32,891 bases of DNA from Acanthamoeba castellanii str. Neff (GCF_000313135.1 NW_004457262.1:111058-143948), one strand, 5' to 3'; positions 20,101 to 30,787 are shown, numbered from the stretch's first letter. Made by a program: numbers and translations. The notes: generated from the sequence alone by a model not told the origin.

Positions 20101-22653
20101 CTCGGTGGTGAATGCGGGCCACGGCGTGGCATTGGGAGGGACGAGAGTGACGGTACCATCTTCATCATCTCGCGCAGCTTCTCCTGCTTCTCGAGCACGA
20201 TGTTGTAGACGTAGACGGGCAGAAGCCAGGACATGATCAACGGGTAGGTCAGCGTCGCAGTGAAGCTGCCCACGTCGATGTTGAGCGGCAGGTCCTCGTA
20301 GGGGAAGCCCTGTTGCGGCACTCATAACGGTCAGAGAGGGAATTCTCAATTGTGTGTGTGTCGTGCCATGAGTGTGGTGCGCACCTGCAGGAGAGTCTTG
20401 ACAACGAGGTTGATGCTCGCGACGAGCCATGCGCTGGCCATCAAGATGATACCTGCAACGCCCAGCTCACTCGACGAGTCGCCTCTGTGGGATTGGAGAG
20501 CAATTAATTGAGGCAAAGTAAACGAATTATAACAGTCCTGCCAAGGAAATGTGGCATGTGCGGGGTGGTGGGGATTACTGGTAGGCGATAATGTAGGGAT
20601 ACTGTTGCTCCCTCTGCAGCTCGAAACTGAGGTGCGGCGTTCCCNNNNNNNNNNNNNNNNNNNNNNNNNNNNNNNNNNNNNNNNNNNNNNNNNNNNNNNN
20701 NNNNNNNNNNNNNNNNNNNNNNNNNNNNNNNNNNNNNNNNNNNNNNNNNNNNNNNNNNNNNNNNNNNNNNNNNNNNNNNNNNNNNNNNNNNNNNNNNNNN
20801 NNNNNNNNNNNNNNNNNNNNNNNNNNNNNNNNNNNNNNNNNNNNNNNNNNNNNNNNNNNNNNNNNNNNNNNNNNNNNNNNNNNNNNNNNNNNNNNNNNNN
20901 NNNNNNNNNNNNNNNNNNNNNNNNNNNNNNNNNNNNNNNNNNNNNNNNNNNNNNNNNNNNNNNNNNNNNNNNNNNNNNNNNNNNNNNNNNNNNNNNNNNN
21001 NNNNNNNNNNNNNNNNNNNNNNNNNNNNNNNNNNNNNNNNTCAGCGTCGCAGTGAGGCTGCCCACGTCGATGTTGAGCGGCAGGTCTTCGTAGGGGAAGC
21101 CCTGTTGCGGCACTCATAACGGTCAGAGAGGGAATTCTCCAATTGTGTGTGTGTGTGTCGTGCCATGAGTGTGGTGCGCACCTGCAGGAGAGTCTTGACA
21201 ACGAGGTTGATGCTCGCGACGAGCCATGCGCTGGCCATCAGGATGATACCTGCAACGCCCAGCTCACTCGACGAGTCGCCTCTGTGGGATTGGAGAGCAA
21301 TTAATTGAGGCAAAGTAAACGAATTATAACAGTCCTGCCAAGGAAATGTGGCATGTGCGGGGTGGTGGGGATTACTGGTAGGCGATAATGTAGGGATACT
21401 GTTGCTCCCTCTGCAGCTCGAAACTGAGGTGCGGCGTTCCCTGCGTGGAAACGTTCCTGAACGAGAATGCTGCAGAGCGAGCAAGTGAAGAGAGGAGACC
21501 TGGTTAGCAGCATTCGCTTTTAGTCGACGCCGGCCCCCGTGGGTTGGGCGCACCTAGCGCGGCGAAGGGAGCCGCGAGGAAGCTTTCGATTTCCCCACCC
21601 GATTGCAGGGCAGCCGAGAACCGATCCTGTGTGTGGCCACAGTGCCGGTATCATGTTGGTGGTTAGCGCCGTGGTGCTCTACAAGACCGATACTCTCCAC
21701 ATGCATGTACTGCGCAGCTCTTCCATACCTTCATGCTCTTAATCTCGGTTTGCAGTTTTGCTCGGGAGGAGTACGGGAGCAGGAAGGGCATGTGGTACGC
21801 TGTGCCGTTAGGTGTAAAGTATTTCGTCTGGTTTATACTGCTCAGCATGCCTGTGTACGGAGCGATTAGGGTGGTGAAGGAGTGATCAGAGGTGGGTGTG
21901 GGTGCGGTGTGTGTTCGTACCGCCTTTATCGCCAGTGATGGAAAGGTAGCCCAGATCGGGCACCGACTGTGGCAAGGGATCGCCGATGAAGTAGGTCCAG
22001 CTTTGGTTCAGCGCGACGGGCATCTTCACCTCGGGGTCTTTCCACCCCTGCACGTCCAATCCCATGAATAATGAATTAGTGGAATTTACAATTTTAATAT
22101 CATTTTAAAAATCATATTAAATGTAGGGCCGAAGTACATACCTTGTTGTCGTCGAGGAGGGAGTTGAAGAGTAGCTGCATGGCGCCCACGTAGAGGATGA
22201 GAAGTAGCGGGACCACAATCTGGCAGCACAGCGTGCACCTTTGCCGCAACTGCACGACAAGCGCCAGAGAAGATGAGAGGTTATTTATTTATTTATTTAT
22301 GTGTACTGATGAAATCTTCAATTCGTTGATGAGGAAAGTACCTGGAGTTTGAAGTTCTTGCGGAAGAGAGCCTTGAACTGATACGATTTGGGGGTGATCT
22401 GGGAGTAGTGATTGTCGAAGGCGCCGTCCTTGCCGCTCGGGCGCTTGGTTTCGCCAACAGAGAACACTACCTGCTCGTTGTCTTCATCGAAATCCGTGTC
22501 GAGCTCGCCCAGACCGCTGTCATACTTGCCCTTGTTCTTCTTCTTCTTGTTCGAGCTGCCAGCTCCCCTGCCGAGCAGCCCCGACCTTTCCGTTTGGCTC
22601 GCGGCCGACAGCCGCACCTCTTCTTCGCCTTCACTGGCGTCGTACCGCTCCAT
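17116..22653 (-). CDS. ABCA-type half ABC transporter (interrupted by an assembly gap)
   Basis: One membrane domain plus one nucleotide-binding domain. Early exons read 22653-22342, 22249-22142, 22047-21921, 21850-21729, 21626-21554, 21469-21376; then two exons inside the duplicated segment; then 20309-20157, 20081-19954 and several more, ending at the stop 17118-17116. The first membrane span is in [19 protein letters not shown], followed by a large extracytosolic loop. Membrane exons include [20 protein letters not shown] and [20 protein letters not shown]. The ATPase has Walker [16 protein letters not shown] (split at about 18585/18497), [11 protein letters not shown], signature [16 protein letters not shown], Walker B with [18 protein letters not shown] (18041-17917 and from 17848) and H-loop [10 protein letters not shown]. 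The C-terminus [13 protein letters not shown] is typical of ABCA. Likely a lipid transporter of an internal membrane: the N-tail has an acidic dileucine ERSGLL. Exons near 18900-19100 are not fixed. Confidence 0.88.
18343..18392. repeat. AT-rich ATA/ATT microsatellite in an ABCA intron
   Basis: Imperfect runs of AATAATAAT and ATGATAATAAT units on the plus strand lie inside the intron between the two exons coding GGFDIR and [11 protein letters not shown]. Confidence 0.75.
20249..20644. repeat. Copy 1 of a near-identical 396-base segment ending at the N gap
   Basis: This segment carries ABCA exon material (the start of [15 protein letters not shown]..., the whole exon coding [20 protein letters not shown] and part of the preceding exon). 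It is almost identical to 21041-21441. I see about three substitutions, a 1-base C indel and a 4-base difference in a TG run. Copy 1 ends exactly where the N run begins. Confidence 0.95.
20645..21040. other. Assembly gap (396 N)
   Basis: A run of 396 undetermined bases inside the ABCA gene. The sequences just before and just after it are copies of one another, so the true missing length may be zero. Confidence 0.99.
21041..21441. repeat. Copy 2 of the near-identical segment, starting at the N gap
   Basis: The first base after the N run corresponds to 20249 and the end of the match corresponds to 20644, so each copy stops precisely at a contig edge. Copy 2 is 5 bases longer because of a C and a longer TG run in the intron. 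It continues without a break into the upstream ABCA exons (21376-21469 onward). Confidence 0.95.
22281..22300. repeat. TTAT tetranucleotide run in an ABCA intron
   Basis: Five copies of TTAT in the first ABCA intron, directly beside the exon-1 donor region. Confidence 0.85.
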
Positions 22654-23215
22654 GTTAGCGCCTTCTCTTCTTCTCTGGCTGCCAGGCTTCACACCTGCCG
22701 CGTACAAGAAGTGCTGGCGAAGAAGTGGTCGGGAGAGAGGAAATGGGAAGAGCGAAGCTCAGTCGCTTCCTCGCTTTCTTCCTCAGCAGCCAGAGAAGAA
22801 GAAAACGAGTTTCGCCCCACCTAATATTCCCGCCAAATTGGTTATTGGCCAAAATTGAGGTATTTTTGATAATGCCCGAAGCGCAAAGGAGGCCACTTTT
22901 TCTTTTTTCTCTCTCTCTCTCACTCGTTTCCTGTGGCGGACCACGGCTTGTGGCACAAGAGTCGAAACCTCTTTCGGTTATGTGCTTCAATGATGCCGTG
23001 GCAAGCCTGGGGGCAAGAACGCTGCAATTACCTAATAAGGCCAAAGAAGAAATACGCCGCGACGTTTCATGAACTGAAACCGAGGCATTGCCCTGTTGTC
23101 TTTGACAGTACCCGAGCTTTGCGCGAGCGAAGATTATGGACTGCTAGCCACACGCCGCCAGCCCAACAACCGAAGCCCTCTTACACCATTCAGCTGGCTC
23201 TACACAAGGGACGAC
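22654..23215. promoter_or_regulatory. Shared upstream region of divergent ABCA and surface-protein genes
   Basis: This 562-base stretch lies between two divergent start codons. It contains an E2F-like TTCCCGCC at 22827-22834, next to two ATTGG (inverted CCAAT) boxes at 22837-22841 and 22844-22848, then an AT-rich patch to about 22875 and a pyrimidine tract (22897-22925). Both transcripts probably start from here. An upstream in-frame ATG at 22707 could extend the ABCA N-terminus by 18 residues. No other gene is seen. The motif calls are by eye and short. Confidence 0.35.
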
Positions 23216-26200
23216 ATGCGGTCGCTCTTGATCCTTCTGTGTCTTTGTGTCTGCACCCAGGCCCACATCACCCACATCGGTACTACCCCTTCAATAGTCA
23301 GCACATCACCGCCCCCTCCCCCGCCAAGCTTCTTAAGTGATTGTGTTGCAGATGGCCCAGGCACAGCGGCTGGTGATGCACAAGGTACCCCCCCCTCACG
23401 GTGAACCCATGCTGGCTCAGTACTGTGGCCAGCACCTGTGTTTGCTGACCGGCTCGCAACTGGATTTCGTGTGGCAGAATACCGACACAGGGCGATCCGA
23501 GAGGTTTCGCCGTCGCCACCATGCGCAGTGTACGTGCAGAACACGGTTCGAATTTCCTATGACGACACCGGGCCACAGGTCTCGCAGTGGCGGGGCGACA
23601 TCACCACCGGCGCCGCGCCCGTGTGGTTCCTCCGCCTGGGCCTCGCCCAATCCTACGAGGTCTTCAACAACGGCACCAGTGGGCTGAACAGGATCGAGAG
23701 CACGGAGTTCTTCAACCTGAACGCGTCCATCTACGAGGCAGGCGGCTTCACTCAGGGCGAGGTATACAACTTCACCATCGCGTGGGCGTGGGCGTCGGAG
23801 CCCGTCCTCTATACCCAGGCCATCAGCTGCGATCAGGGCGTCCAGCTTACTCCCCTCCCGACGCCGTCTAACTCGCCCATTCCCAGCGCCACTCCCTCGC
23901 CCACCAAGACTCCTACGCTCACCCCCAGCCCGACTGTGTCTCTGACACCCACCAACACCCCGACGCCCACCGGGACCCAGTCGCCTTCTCGCTCGCCCAC
24001 CTCCACTCTGACGCCCACCCGCACTCCGACCGTCTCTCCCTCCCCCACCGGCACCCAGTCGCCTTCTCGCTCGCCCACCTCCTCTGTGTCGCTGACGCCC
24101 ACCAGCACTCCGACCGTCTCTCCCTCCCCCACTGGGACCCAGTCGCCTTCGCTTTCGCCCACTCGCAGTCCCACTGTGTCTCTGACACCCACCAACACTC
24201 CGACGCCCACCGGGACCCAGTCGCCATCTCGCTCGCCCACCTCCACTCTGACGCCCACCCGCACTCCGACCGTCTCTCCCTCACCCACTGGGACTCGGTC
24301 GCCTTCGCTCTCGGCCACTCCCAGTTCCACTGTCTCGCTGACGCCTACCGGCACGGGGACGCCCTCTCTGTCGCCTTCTGGAACTCCCTCGCTCACAACC
24401 AGCGCGACCCCGTCGCCCTCATCTACCGTCAGCCCGACGCCCTCGTCGCCCACCGGCAGCCGCACACCCTCCCTCACGCGGATCGGGTCGCCCACAGCGT
24501 CGCCGTCGCCATCCTCCTCGCCGCAGTGCAGGGTCGACCAGTTAGACTACTCGGTCACTCCGCTCAGCTTTACCTTCCAGGCCACGAGTGTCACCCTCAG
24601 CTTCAACTTCACTCTCAAGGGCTCCAGTGCGCGCTCCGTAGCAGTAGGGCAATCGCCCATCCTGCCCTGCGTAATCAACCAGATCTCCATTGGTTTGCCG
24701 CCGTCGCCCCCTCACAATGGGCCTGAGCATCATGGGAAGGAGCTGACCACACACATACGACTCACAGGTGAGCGAGTGTGTTCCCTCACGGCTTTGACGT
24801 GGGGCGCCGGACAACACTTTTCGTGCACCATCTATCCGCCGGAAGCTGCGCAGACCCTGGCCTATCCGGTGCCCATCGCGGTCCGCCTCAATGACACCGT
24901 GGCCCTAGAGAACCGCCTGATCGCGCCCACCCAGACCCGGTTCAACACGTTCACCTGGCGTACGGCTCTCTTCCTCCCCACTCTTCTCCTACATCGGGTC
25001 CTCTTGCTCGGGCCTGCACTGACGATGCCATCTGTGCTTGGTCCCGATCCCAGTCAGGACACAGACGCGGATGAGGGTCTCCATCCCCAGCTTCAACGTG
25101 ACCGCATTCACCTTCGCTGCTCGGGCGCAACTAGCGACCTTTGTGGCGAACATCCTCAGCGGTACGTACCATGAGTCCTTCCGTAATTTGTTCATATTTC
25201 TATATGTTTATCATCTCATTTTATTGTTTTAATATGACTAATGGTTCCTTTCTATAGTGAACGAAATGGATCTGCGCATCAGCAGCTGGTCAGTAACGGG
25301 CGTCACCATTCAGCTGTGGGACTCGGCGTCCCTGTCGGTTGCGGAGCAATCCCTCCGATTGATCGCCAACCGGCTCGAGCTCGTGGGGATGACCGGTACG
25401 TGCCTCCTCAGATCAGCGGCATACCTTGATTCGCTCCTTCACGGCCTGCCTGACCATCCACACTCGTTTCCCCGCGCAGGACTCAACATCACGGAGATCG
25501 TCGATCTGGGATCTGGCTTCGACACGCTGTGCGATCCCACGTGCTTGAACGACGGCCAGTGTCGAAATGCGTCGGGGTTGGCCTACTGCGAGTGCGCGAC
25601 CGGCTATTACGGTACGTGGCACGATATCAATGATATCAATGATATCGTGTCATCGTATCGAGGCCCGGGCTCTGCTCACGCCTGTACCGTCGGAGTGCAG
25701 GCTCCGACTGCTCGAGCATGCGGGTACCGGAGGGCGGAACACCGCCGGATCGTGGCTACATCGCCAACGCCGCCGACACCCCCAACATGGCAATGTCGGC
25801 AGCGTCGGGCAACACCAGGTACTGCGGGATGGAGTGGGAGGCGGTCAGGGCTCTCACTAATGCTTGGGTGGCGGCGGCGGCGGTGGAATGCAGCATGACG
25901 ATGGCGATGTCATGGACCAATTTCGGCACCACTGCGGGACAGAGATATGACCTGGACACAACGCGCCTCTCTCAGAGCCTCGAATCCACCACCACCGACG
26001 ACGGAGAGACTATCATCAGCTTCCAGTCGCGGTTCAACGACGGAGAAACCACCGCGTCCACCACGTTCAGCGTCTCCAAGTACTGCTCGATGGCCTTCTT
26101 AGGAGAAGAATGCGTGGAATGAGCACCACAAGCGACCACTAACCCATACACGCGCATTCAGCTCCTCGCGTCAGGTGACATTCGCTGGGCAGACGCTGAC

Positions 26201-27350
26201 GATCCCTGCCGGCGCAGTCAAGAACGGCCTCGAGTTCATCGGCCCACCGCCGTTCACCGTCGTGCCCGACGAGAACATTGTGCTCGAGCTGGCACTCGAC
26301 CTGGGCACCGAGTCGGTCGTCAGCACGTCCGACCCGGTCAGGTGAGCTACCCCCATACATTCCGCCTTTTGCATTTGTTTTTTTCTTATGCTGCTATGAA
26401 CTCGCAGGAGTGACTCCAATGACCACTTGTTCACGATCACGATGGTCTTGAGCAATGGGTTCAATGTGGACCTGCGGTACCTCGACCAAGCCATCCTCGA
26501 CGACGGTAAGTTGGTTCTTAATTCTTCTTATTATTGTTCTTGTTCTTATTTTCTTGAGCTCACACGTTCCACGCCAACAGAGATCGTCGAGGTCACGGTC
26601 ACCTTTAGCTCCTCCACAAAGGCGTTGAGCATCACGACCGCCCCGTGGGAGTCCACTTGGGTCTACGATCCCGACTTCAACGTGCTCTTCGGCACGACCG
26701 AGACCGAGAGCGGGAGTAGCGACGACTTCCCGCTCGGCATCGTGGCCGGCGCGGCTGTTGGCGGTAACCACCACCTCACCATTTGCCTTTAGCCGAGAAT
26801 CTCGCACTCACGACACGCACACGCACGCACACGACACGACACGATAGGCGCCGCGGGATTTGTAGGGCTGGTGCTTGTGGTGCTGGGCACCCTCTGGTAT
26901 GTGCGCGCGAGGCGCAACAAACGGGACACCCAGCCGACGCTGGCTTCGATCAACTTTGCCTCGTCCGATGTGAGCACCGACGTACTCAGCAAGTGCTCGA
27001 GCTCCTCCGTCCTACCGCCGATCAGCAGCGCCAAGAAGCGGCGCGAGATGGACCGGAGCGAGACCTTTGCCCGCAACAAGCAGTCGGTGTGGGAGGACCT
27101 GATCGACGCCGACCCTCTACCCAGCCCCACCCCGGCCGACCTGGAAGAAGACGAGAACTCTGTGGAGATGAGGGAGCAGCCGCGGCCTGAGGCGACGACC
27201 CCCATAGGGCGCCGCTATCCCACCTACGACCTGCACAACAACACGATTTACCGGGGCGGACCGGCCATCGAGAAGTCGACGGACAACCCCGTGTTCGAAC
27301 AGAGCAGCCCGCCCAGCATCCTGGGCGACGATTCCACCGAGTCTGCTTGA
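23216..27350 (+). CDS. Mucin-like, EGF-containing type-I membrane protein, eleven exons
   Basis: Exons 23216-23279, 23352-23384, 23421-24959, 25054-25161, 25258-25395, 25480-25611, 25701-26113, 26175-26341, 26408-26505, 26581-26763 and 26848-27350 give 1125 residues. The order is: signal peptide (MRSLLILLCLCVCTQAHI); an extracellular region with several N-glycosylation sequons; a long Thr/Ser/Pro region with TPTNTPTPTGTQSPSRSPTS-like repeats (about 23850-24525), likely heavily O-glycosylated; further beta-rich ectodomain; one EGF-like module (CDPTCLNDGQCRNASG then YCECATGYYGSDC, split by an intron); a membrane span GFVGLVLVVLGTLWYV followed by the stop-transfer RARRNKR; and a cytosolic tail of about 155 residues, Ser-rich with clustered acidic residues and NPVF. 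The layout suggests a cell-surface adhesion or recognition protein. The ectodomain family outside EGF is not recognised. No in-frame stop breaks the joined model. Confidence 0.8.
23934..24296 (+). repeat. In-frame coding repeat, 240-base period
   Basis: The stretch from 23934 recurs almost identically 240 bases later from 24174 for about 120 bases. Shorter Thr-Pro-Ser units fill the interval. The period equals 80 codons, so the repeat preserves reading frame. It encodes the mucin-like stalk of the surface protein. Confidence 0.85.
25623..25646. repeat. Tandem GATATCAAT repeat in an intron
   Basis: GATATC occurs three times at 9-base spacing within the intron that splits the EGF module of the surface-protein gene. 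GATATC is itself a perfect palindrome, so the array is nearly self-complementary. Confidence 0.85.
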
Positions 27351-27497
27351 TCTGCTCGCCAGTCAACTTTTTAGATGTCTTATTTATTCTATTTTTGTTT
27401 TTTCTAGACGATCCCACCAGCACTGTACATCCGTGGCAAGGCGCAACCAACCCCCAATTTTCACAAGTTTTTCTTTATCTTCTGCTTCTTGCTCTGT

Positions 27498-30238
27498 TCA
27501 CTGGGAGTTTTGGTGCAGGCCGACGGGCACCCCGCCGATGTTGGCGAGGGGGGACTTGGTGGCGGCGACTGGGGACGTCGAAGTACTGGTGCTGTCGTAG
27601 AGCCGGTTAGACTCCTCGCTCTCGTAGCCCGCCTCCCCAAGCGCGCTCCCGGCGCTTTCGTCTCCGCTGTTGAAGCTGAAGCTGCAACTACCGCTCTCGT
27701 CCCCGTCATCGCTCGCCGCCACGACGGTCGGCCGCAGCATCAGCGTCTGCGTGCTCGCTGCCGAGTCCACCACCTCGGCCTCGGCCTTCATCGCCGGCAT
27801 CTTCTTCTTCTTCCGTGGTGACTCCTCGAGATCCTTCGACTGCTGCGGTGTGGTCGCTGCCGTTGGTGGCGCGAGGGACCGCTTGCGGCGGGTGGGCGGA
27901 GGGTCGATGCGGATGATCTTGTCCTGCGGGCCGCCGGCGGGCGTCGCCCCACGGCGGGACCGGGTGTTGTAGCCGGTGAACCGCCGCTGGCGCACACGCT
28001 CGTTGCGTGCCCGGGCAGACTCGGCCGCGGAGGAAGCCGCCGCCGCGGGCTTAGCCGCTTTCGGCTCAAATTCGTCGTCCGTCGATTCGATGATCGTCTC
28101 GTCCACTGCGAGGCACCGCGTGGTCCTTGTCTCGGCCTTAGCTTTCGCTTTCGCGTCCTTCTCGCCGCAGTCTTCGTTCTTCTTCTTCTTCGACGCCCGC
28201 GTGCGCGGAGCCTTAGACGCGCTCTTGGCCTCTTCGGCGTCCTCGGATGTGCGCTTCCGCCTGGTGGACACCTTCGCGATGGCCTGCTCCTTGCCATGAT
28301 CCCCCTTCGTCGCCGCTGGCCGTCGCCTCTTCTTCGCTGGCTCCTCGTCGTCGCCTTTGCCCTTGTTCGCTTTCTTTTCTCTTTTGTCGTTAAGTTCGTC
28401 TCCGGCGGTAGTCGTCGTCTTCGTCTTCTTCGTCTTCGCTTTCACTTTCCTCTTCGTCGTTTTCATGGACGCGAGGTGGACGTCTTCGTCATCCGGCACC
28501 TGGAGCAGAAGAGCGGCGAGGCCCGGCGACGTTTCGCTCCGTTTCTTCTCGCCCGACGAGGTGCCGGCAGTCGCGCTCGGCAATCGCTTGCGCTTGCGCT
28601 TGCTTCGGGGTGAGTCGGCGTCGTCGGCGTCGTCGATTTCACTGTAGGACGCGTTCAAGAGGCCAGCCTCGGGCGTAAACTCGCCGTCGCTCTCCTCGTC
28701 GTCGTCGCCGCCATTCATCGTCCACAGGTCTCCCTCGCTGCCGCTGCTGTCGTCATCGTCGTCTTCACTGCCGTCGTCAGAGTCGTCGGATCCCCTTTTC
28801 CTCCTCCGTCCGCCGGCGCCCTCTCCATGCTCGGGCTTCAAGTACTGAGCCCACCCACCCGTCCTCTCGAACTCTTCCGGGTTGTCCCGCACTGTGTTCA
28901 CAACACGACACGCACACAACACAACACGAAACGCGCAACCGCACACGACACGCGACACACGACACAGATTCAGTGATGAAGGGGCGATGGTCGGGATTGG
29001 GGGCGTCCGGCGTACCAAAGTTGAGAAGCGGAGGCCACTGCACGTTGCCCAGGCCCCGGTGGTGCGGCACGGCTTCGTCGCTGAGCCGGCTCTCCAGCCG
29101 GGCCAGGTACTCCATGGGAATCGAGTGGACCTGCGCCACGTAGCGGCTCAGGTTCTTGCCCCCGATCACGTCTTCGTCGTCTTCATCCTCTTCATCGTCG
29201 TCTTCTGTTTCGTCATCTTCCCCGCGCCGACGCTTCTTCTTGCCGCTCTTCCTGGTAGCGCGTCTCTTGCGCCTGGGCTTGGGCTTGGTCGTAGGGACTT
29301 TCTGTCGCACGCTCTTCTTCACGAGCGCCAGGTCAAAGTTGCGCAACGCAGGTTCTGTATACGAAGCGGATGTGAGTCATTAAATCACACACACAACACA
29401 CACACACACACACAACGAGGCTGGCCGTACTGAAGAGTGCACGCTCCAAGCATGCCACTTCAATCTCGCAATACGGCACCACCACGAACGGGCTGCGCCA
29501 CACATCGTAATCGGTTGAACGTTAGCCGCCGGCAGTACCCTGTGGGTGTGGTGTTCGGGGGGATCGGTACCGACGGTCGAGCTGGACGATGGCCGTGGGG
29601 GTGAGGTGGACGCGACACATGCCCGCTCCGCCACGCACCACCCCGTGCATGGCTTCCGTGCCACGGTGCCCGATCCTCTCCACCCGGATCCCGGCTTCAT
29701 GGTCGTCGTCTTCGTCTTCCTTATCACTCACCTCTTCTTCCTCCTCTTCTACAATCTCCTCCTCTTCGACACGATCGTCTTCGCCATCGCTGCCGATCAC
29801 GACCGTGCTCCGTGTTCGTCGTGCGCGGGGCGAAGGCGACGACGCGGCGATGACCGTCGACGACGACGCAGCTGCGGGGGCATTGGTGGTTGTTGTTATC
29901 GTTGTTGTTGTGGCGTCTGTCGATCCCGTAGCTACGGTGGCCAGCGCGACGGCCGAGAGACGTCCGACGTCGGCCACGATGGCGCGCAGGCGCGGGTTGC
30001 GGGCGGTACGCGGCCCGCCGGCGACAAAGTGTGCAAAGGTGTGTCGGGCGAGATCGTCCACGCTGTCGCCGCCGCCGCTGGACTTTGTCTTCTTCTTTCC
30101 GCGCTGGCCCTTGGTGCTGCGATCACCATCATCGGGGCTCGAAGACTTGGTAAGCTCGAGGTGGAGGAAGCCACAATTCACTTCGAAATTAATCTCCGAC
30201 TCAGGATCCCGATTCTGTCGACCTTTCCTTTTCCCCGC
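27498..30238 (-). CDS. SPT16-like protein: FACT large-subunit C-terminal region only, with long charged tail
   Basis: Supported exons are about 30238-29571, 29492-29431, 29354-29016 and 28891-27498, about 820 residues; the start codon is not resolved. Joined, they follow the C-terminal part of SPT16, the histone chaperone subunit of FACT: INFEVNCGFLHLELTK with KKKTK; CRVHLTPTAIVQLDRRPFVV; VVPYCEIEVACLERALF; PALRNFDLALVKK; AQVHSIPMEYLARLESRL; GNVQWPPLLNFGTVRDNPEE; FERTGGWAQYLKPE; then acidic DDGSEDDDDDSSGSEG. The family pattern is 'PPFVV...E+E...LERV...KNFD', 'I..L..IK.WL', 'NLNW..IL', 'DP..FFE.GGWSFL' and an acidic tail, so the order fits fully. Odd points: an Arg/Lys plus acidic insertion between KNFD and the IPME block, low identity, and a tail of some 400 residues rich in Lys/Arg/Ser with several nuclear-localisation-like clusters. 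The peptidase-like N-terminal half is absent; only about 240 bases separate it from the next gene. Confidence 0.72.
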
Positions 30239-30306
30239 CTGACACGTCAGCAAAGTACCTCCCGGTAGGTACCCTTTAAGGTGGCCAGGATTGCGATTCT
30301 GTCGAC
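30204..30306. repeat. Pair of 19-base imperfect direct repeats upstream of the SPT16-like gene
   Basis: GGATCCCGATTCTGTCGAC (30204-30222) and GGATTGCGATTCTGTCGAC (30288-30306) differ at two positions and lie 84 bases apart. They sit where the 5' end of the SPT16-like gene is expected, so they may be promoter elements or a small duplication that confuses the exon model. Confidence 0.6.
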
Positions 30307-30481
30307 TCCCCCATACGCCCGGCTTTTGCCAGGCATGGTTATGTAAAAATCATTTTTTATTGATTTCGAGATCCTGCTCCAAACAGGCCACCAAATCAAG
30401 CTGCCCTGTGCGCAAACCACCGGCTACATCATAGAAGATGAGTGTGCGCATAGGCGCCACTTTTGGCACCGAAATCAGCGC

Positions 30482-30787
30482 TCATCTTGTCGAATCGTGG
30501 CCACTGGCCAGTGTGGAAATACAAACAAAAAAGACATTTCCTGAACCAATTGCGCAAGAAAAGAATTTTTCTTTTGCGGAACCCTCAAATCTCCGAAATC
30601 GCTTGCCTGGGGTCACGAAACGCTTGCAACAAACTCGAAGTGCAAAGGGGAACGGCGAACCGGCGACGTTGGTGAAGGATTCGATACGGAAGGAGAAAGA
30701 CGCCGGAGCGCAGCAGTGAGGGTCGTCGCCCAACGCCACCGAAGCCAAGCTCAATAAAAGAACCACCACCAGAGGTTGGAACCTCAT
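30482..30787 (-). CDS. Small secreted protein, possibly ependymin-related; 3' part unresolved
   Basis: The frame opens with a clear signal peptide MRFQPLVVVLLLSLASVALG and then DDPHCCAPASFSFRIESFTN. A mature N-terminus with adjacent cysteines followed by A-P-x-x-F/W resembles ependymin-related secreted proteins, but nothing else of that family is visible. After about residue 45 the sequence becomes unlike a folded domain (KRFRRFEGSAKEKF) and probably includes an unrecognised intron or decay; the uninterrupted frame stops at 30482. An AATAAA sits on the minus strand near 30360. The start faces the beta-lactamase-like gene 168 bases away. The signal peptide is solid, the remainder and the family are uncertain, and a pseudogene is possible. 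Confidence 0.45.
   Translation of the reverse strand: MRFQPLVVVLLLSLASVALGDDPHCCAPASFSFRIESFTNVAGSPFPFALRVCCKRFVTPGKRFRRFEGSAKEKFFSCAIGSGNVFFVCISTLASGHDSTR

Noticed and set aside
20249..21441. True tandem exon duplication in the ABCA transporter
   Set aside because: Introns are duplicated with near-perfect identity and both copies end exactly at the gap edges, which points to assembly rather than biology.
23833..24495. Long minus-strand frame (220 codons, Gly/Val/Glu-rich repeats) opposite the surface-protein gene
   Set aside because: It is the antisense shadow of the Thr/Ser/Pro repeat; the plus strand has signal peptide, EGF and membrane span in the same gene.
27976..28647. Plus-strand open frames opposite the SPT16-like tail
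   Set aside because: Low-complexity Phe/Leu/Ser/Arg sequences that are complements of Lys/Glu/Asp codon runs; no domain content.
30438..30719. Plus-strand frame of 93 codons overlapping the small secreted-protein gene
   Set aside because: No signal peptide, domain or splice support; the opposite strand has an ATG with a convincing signal peptide.
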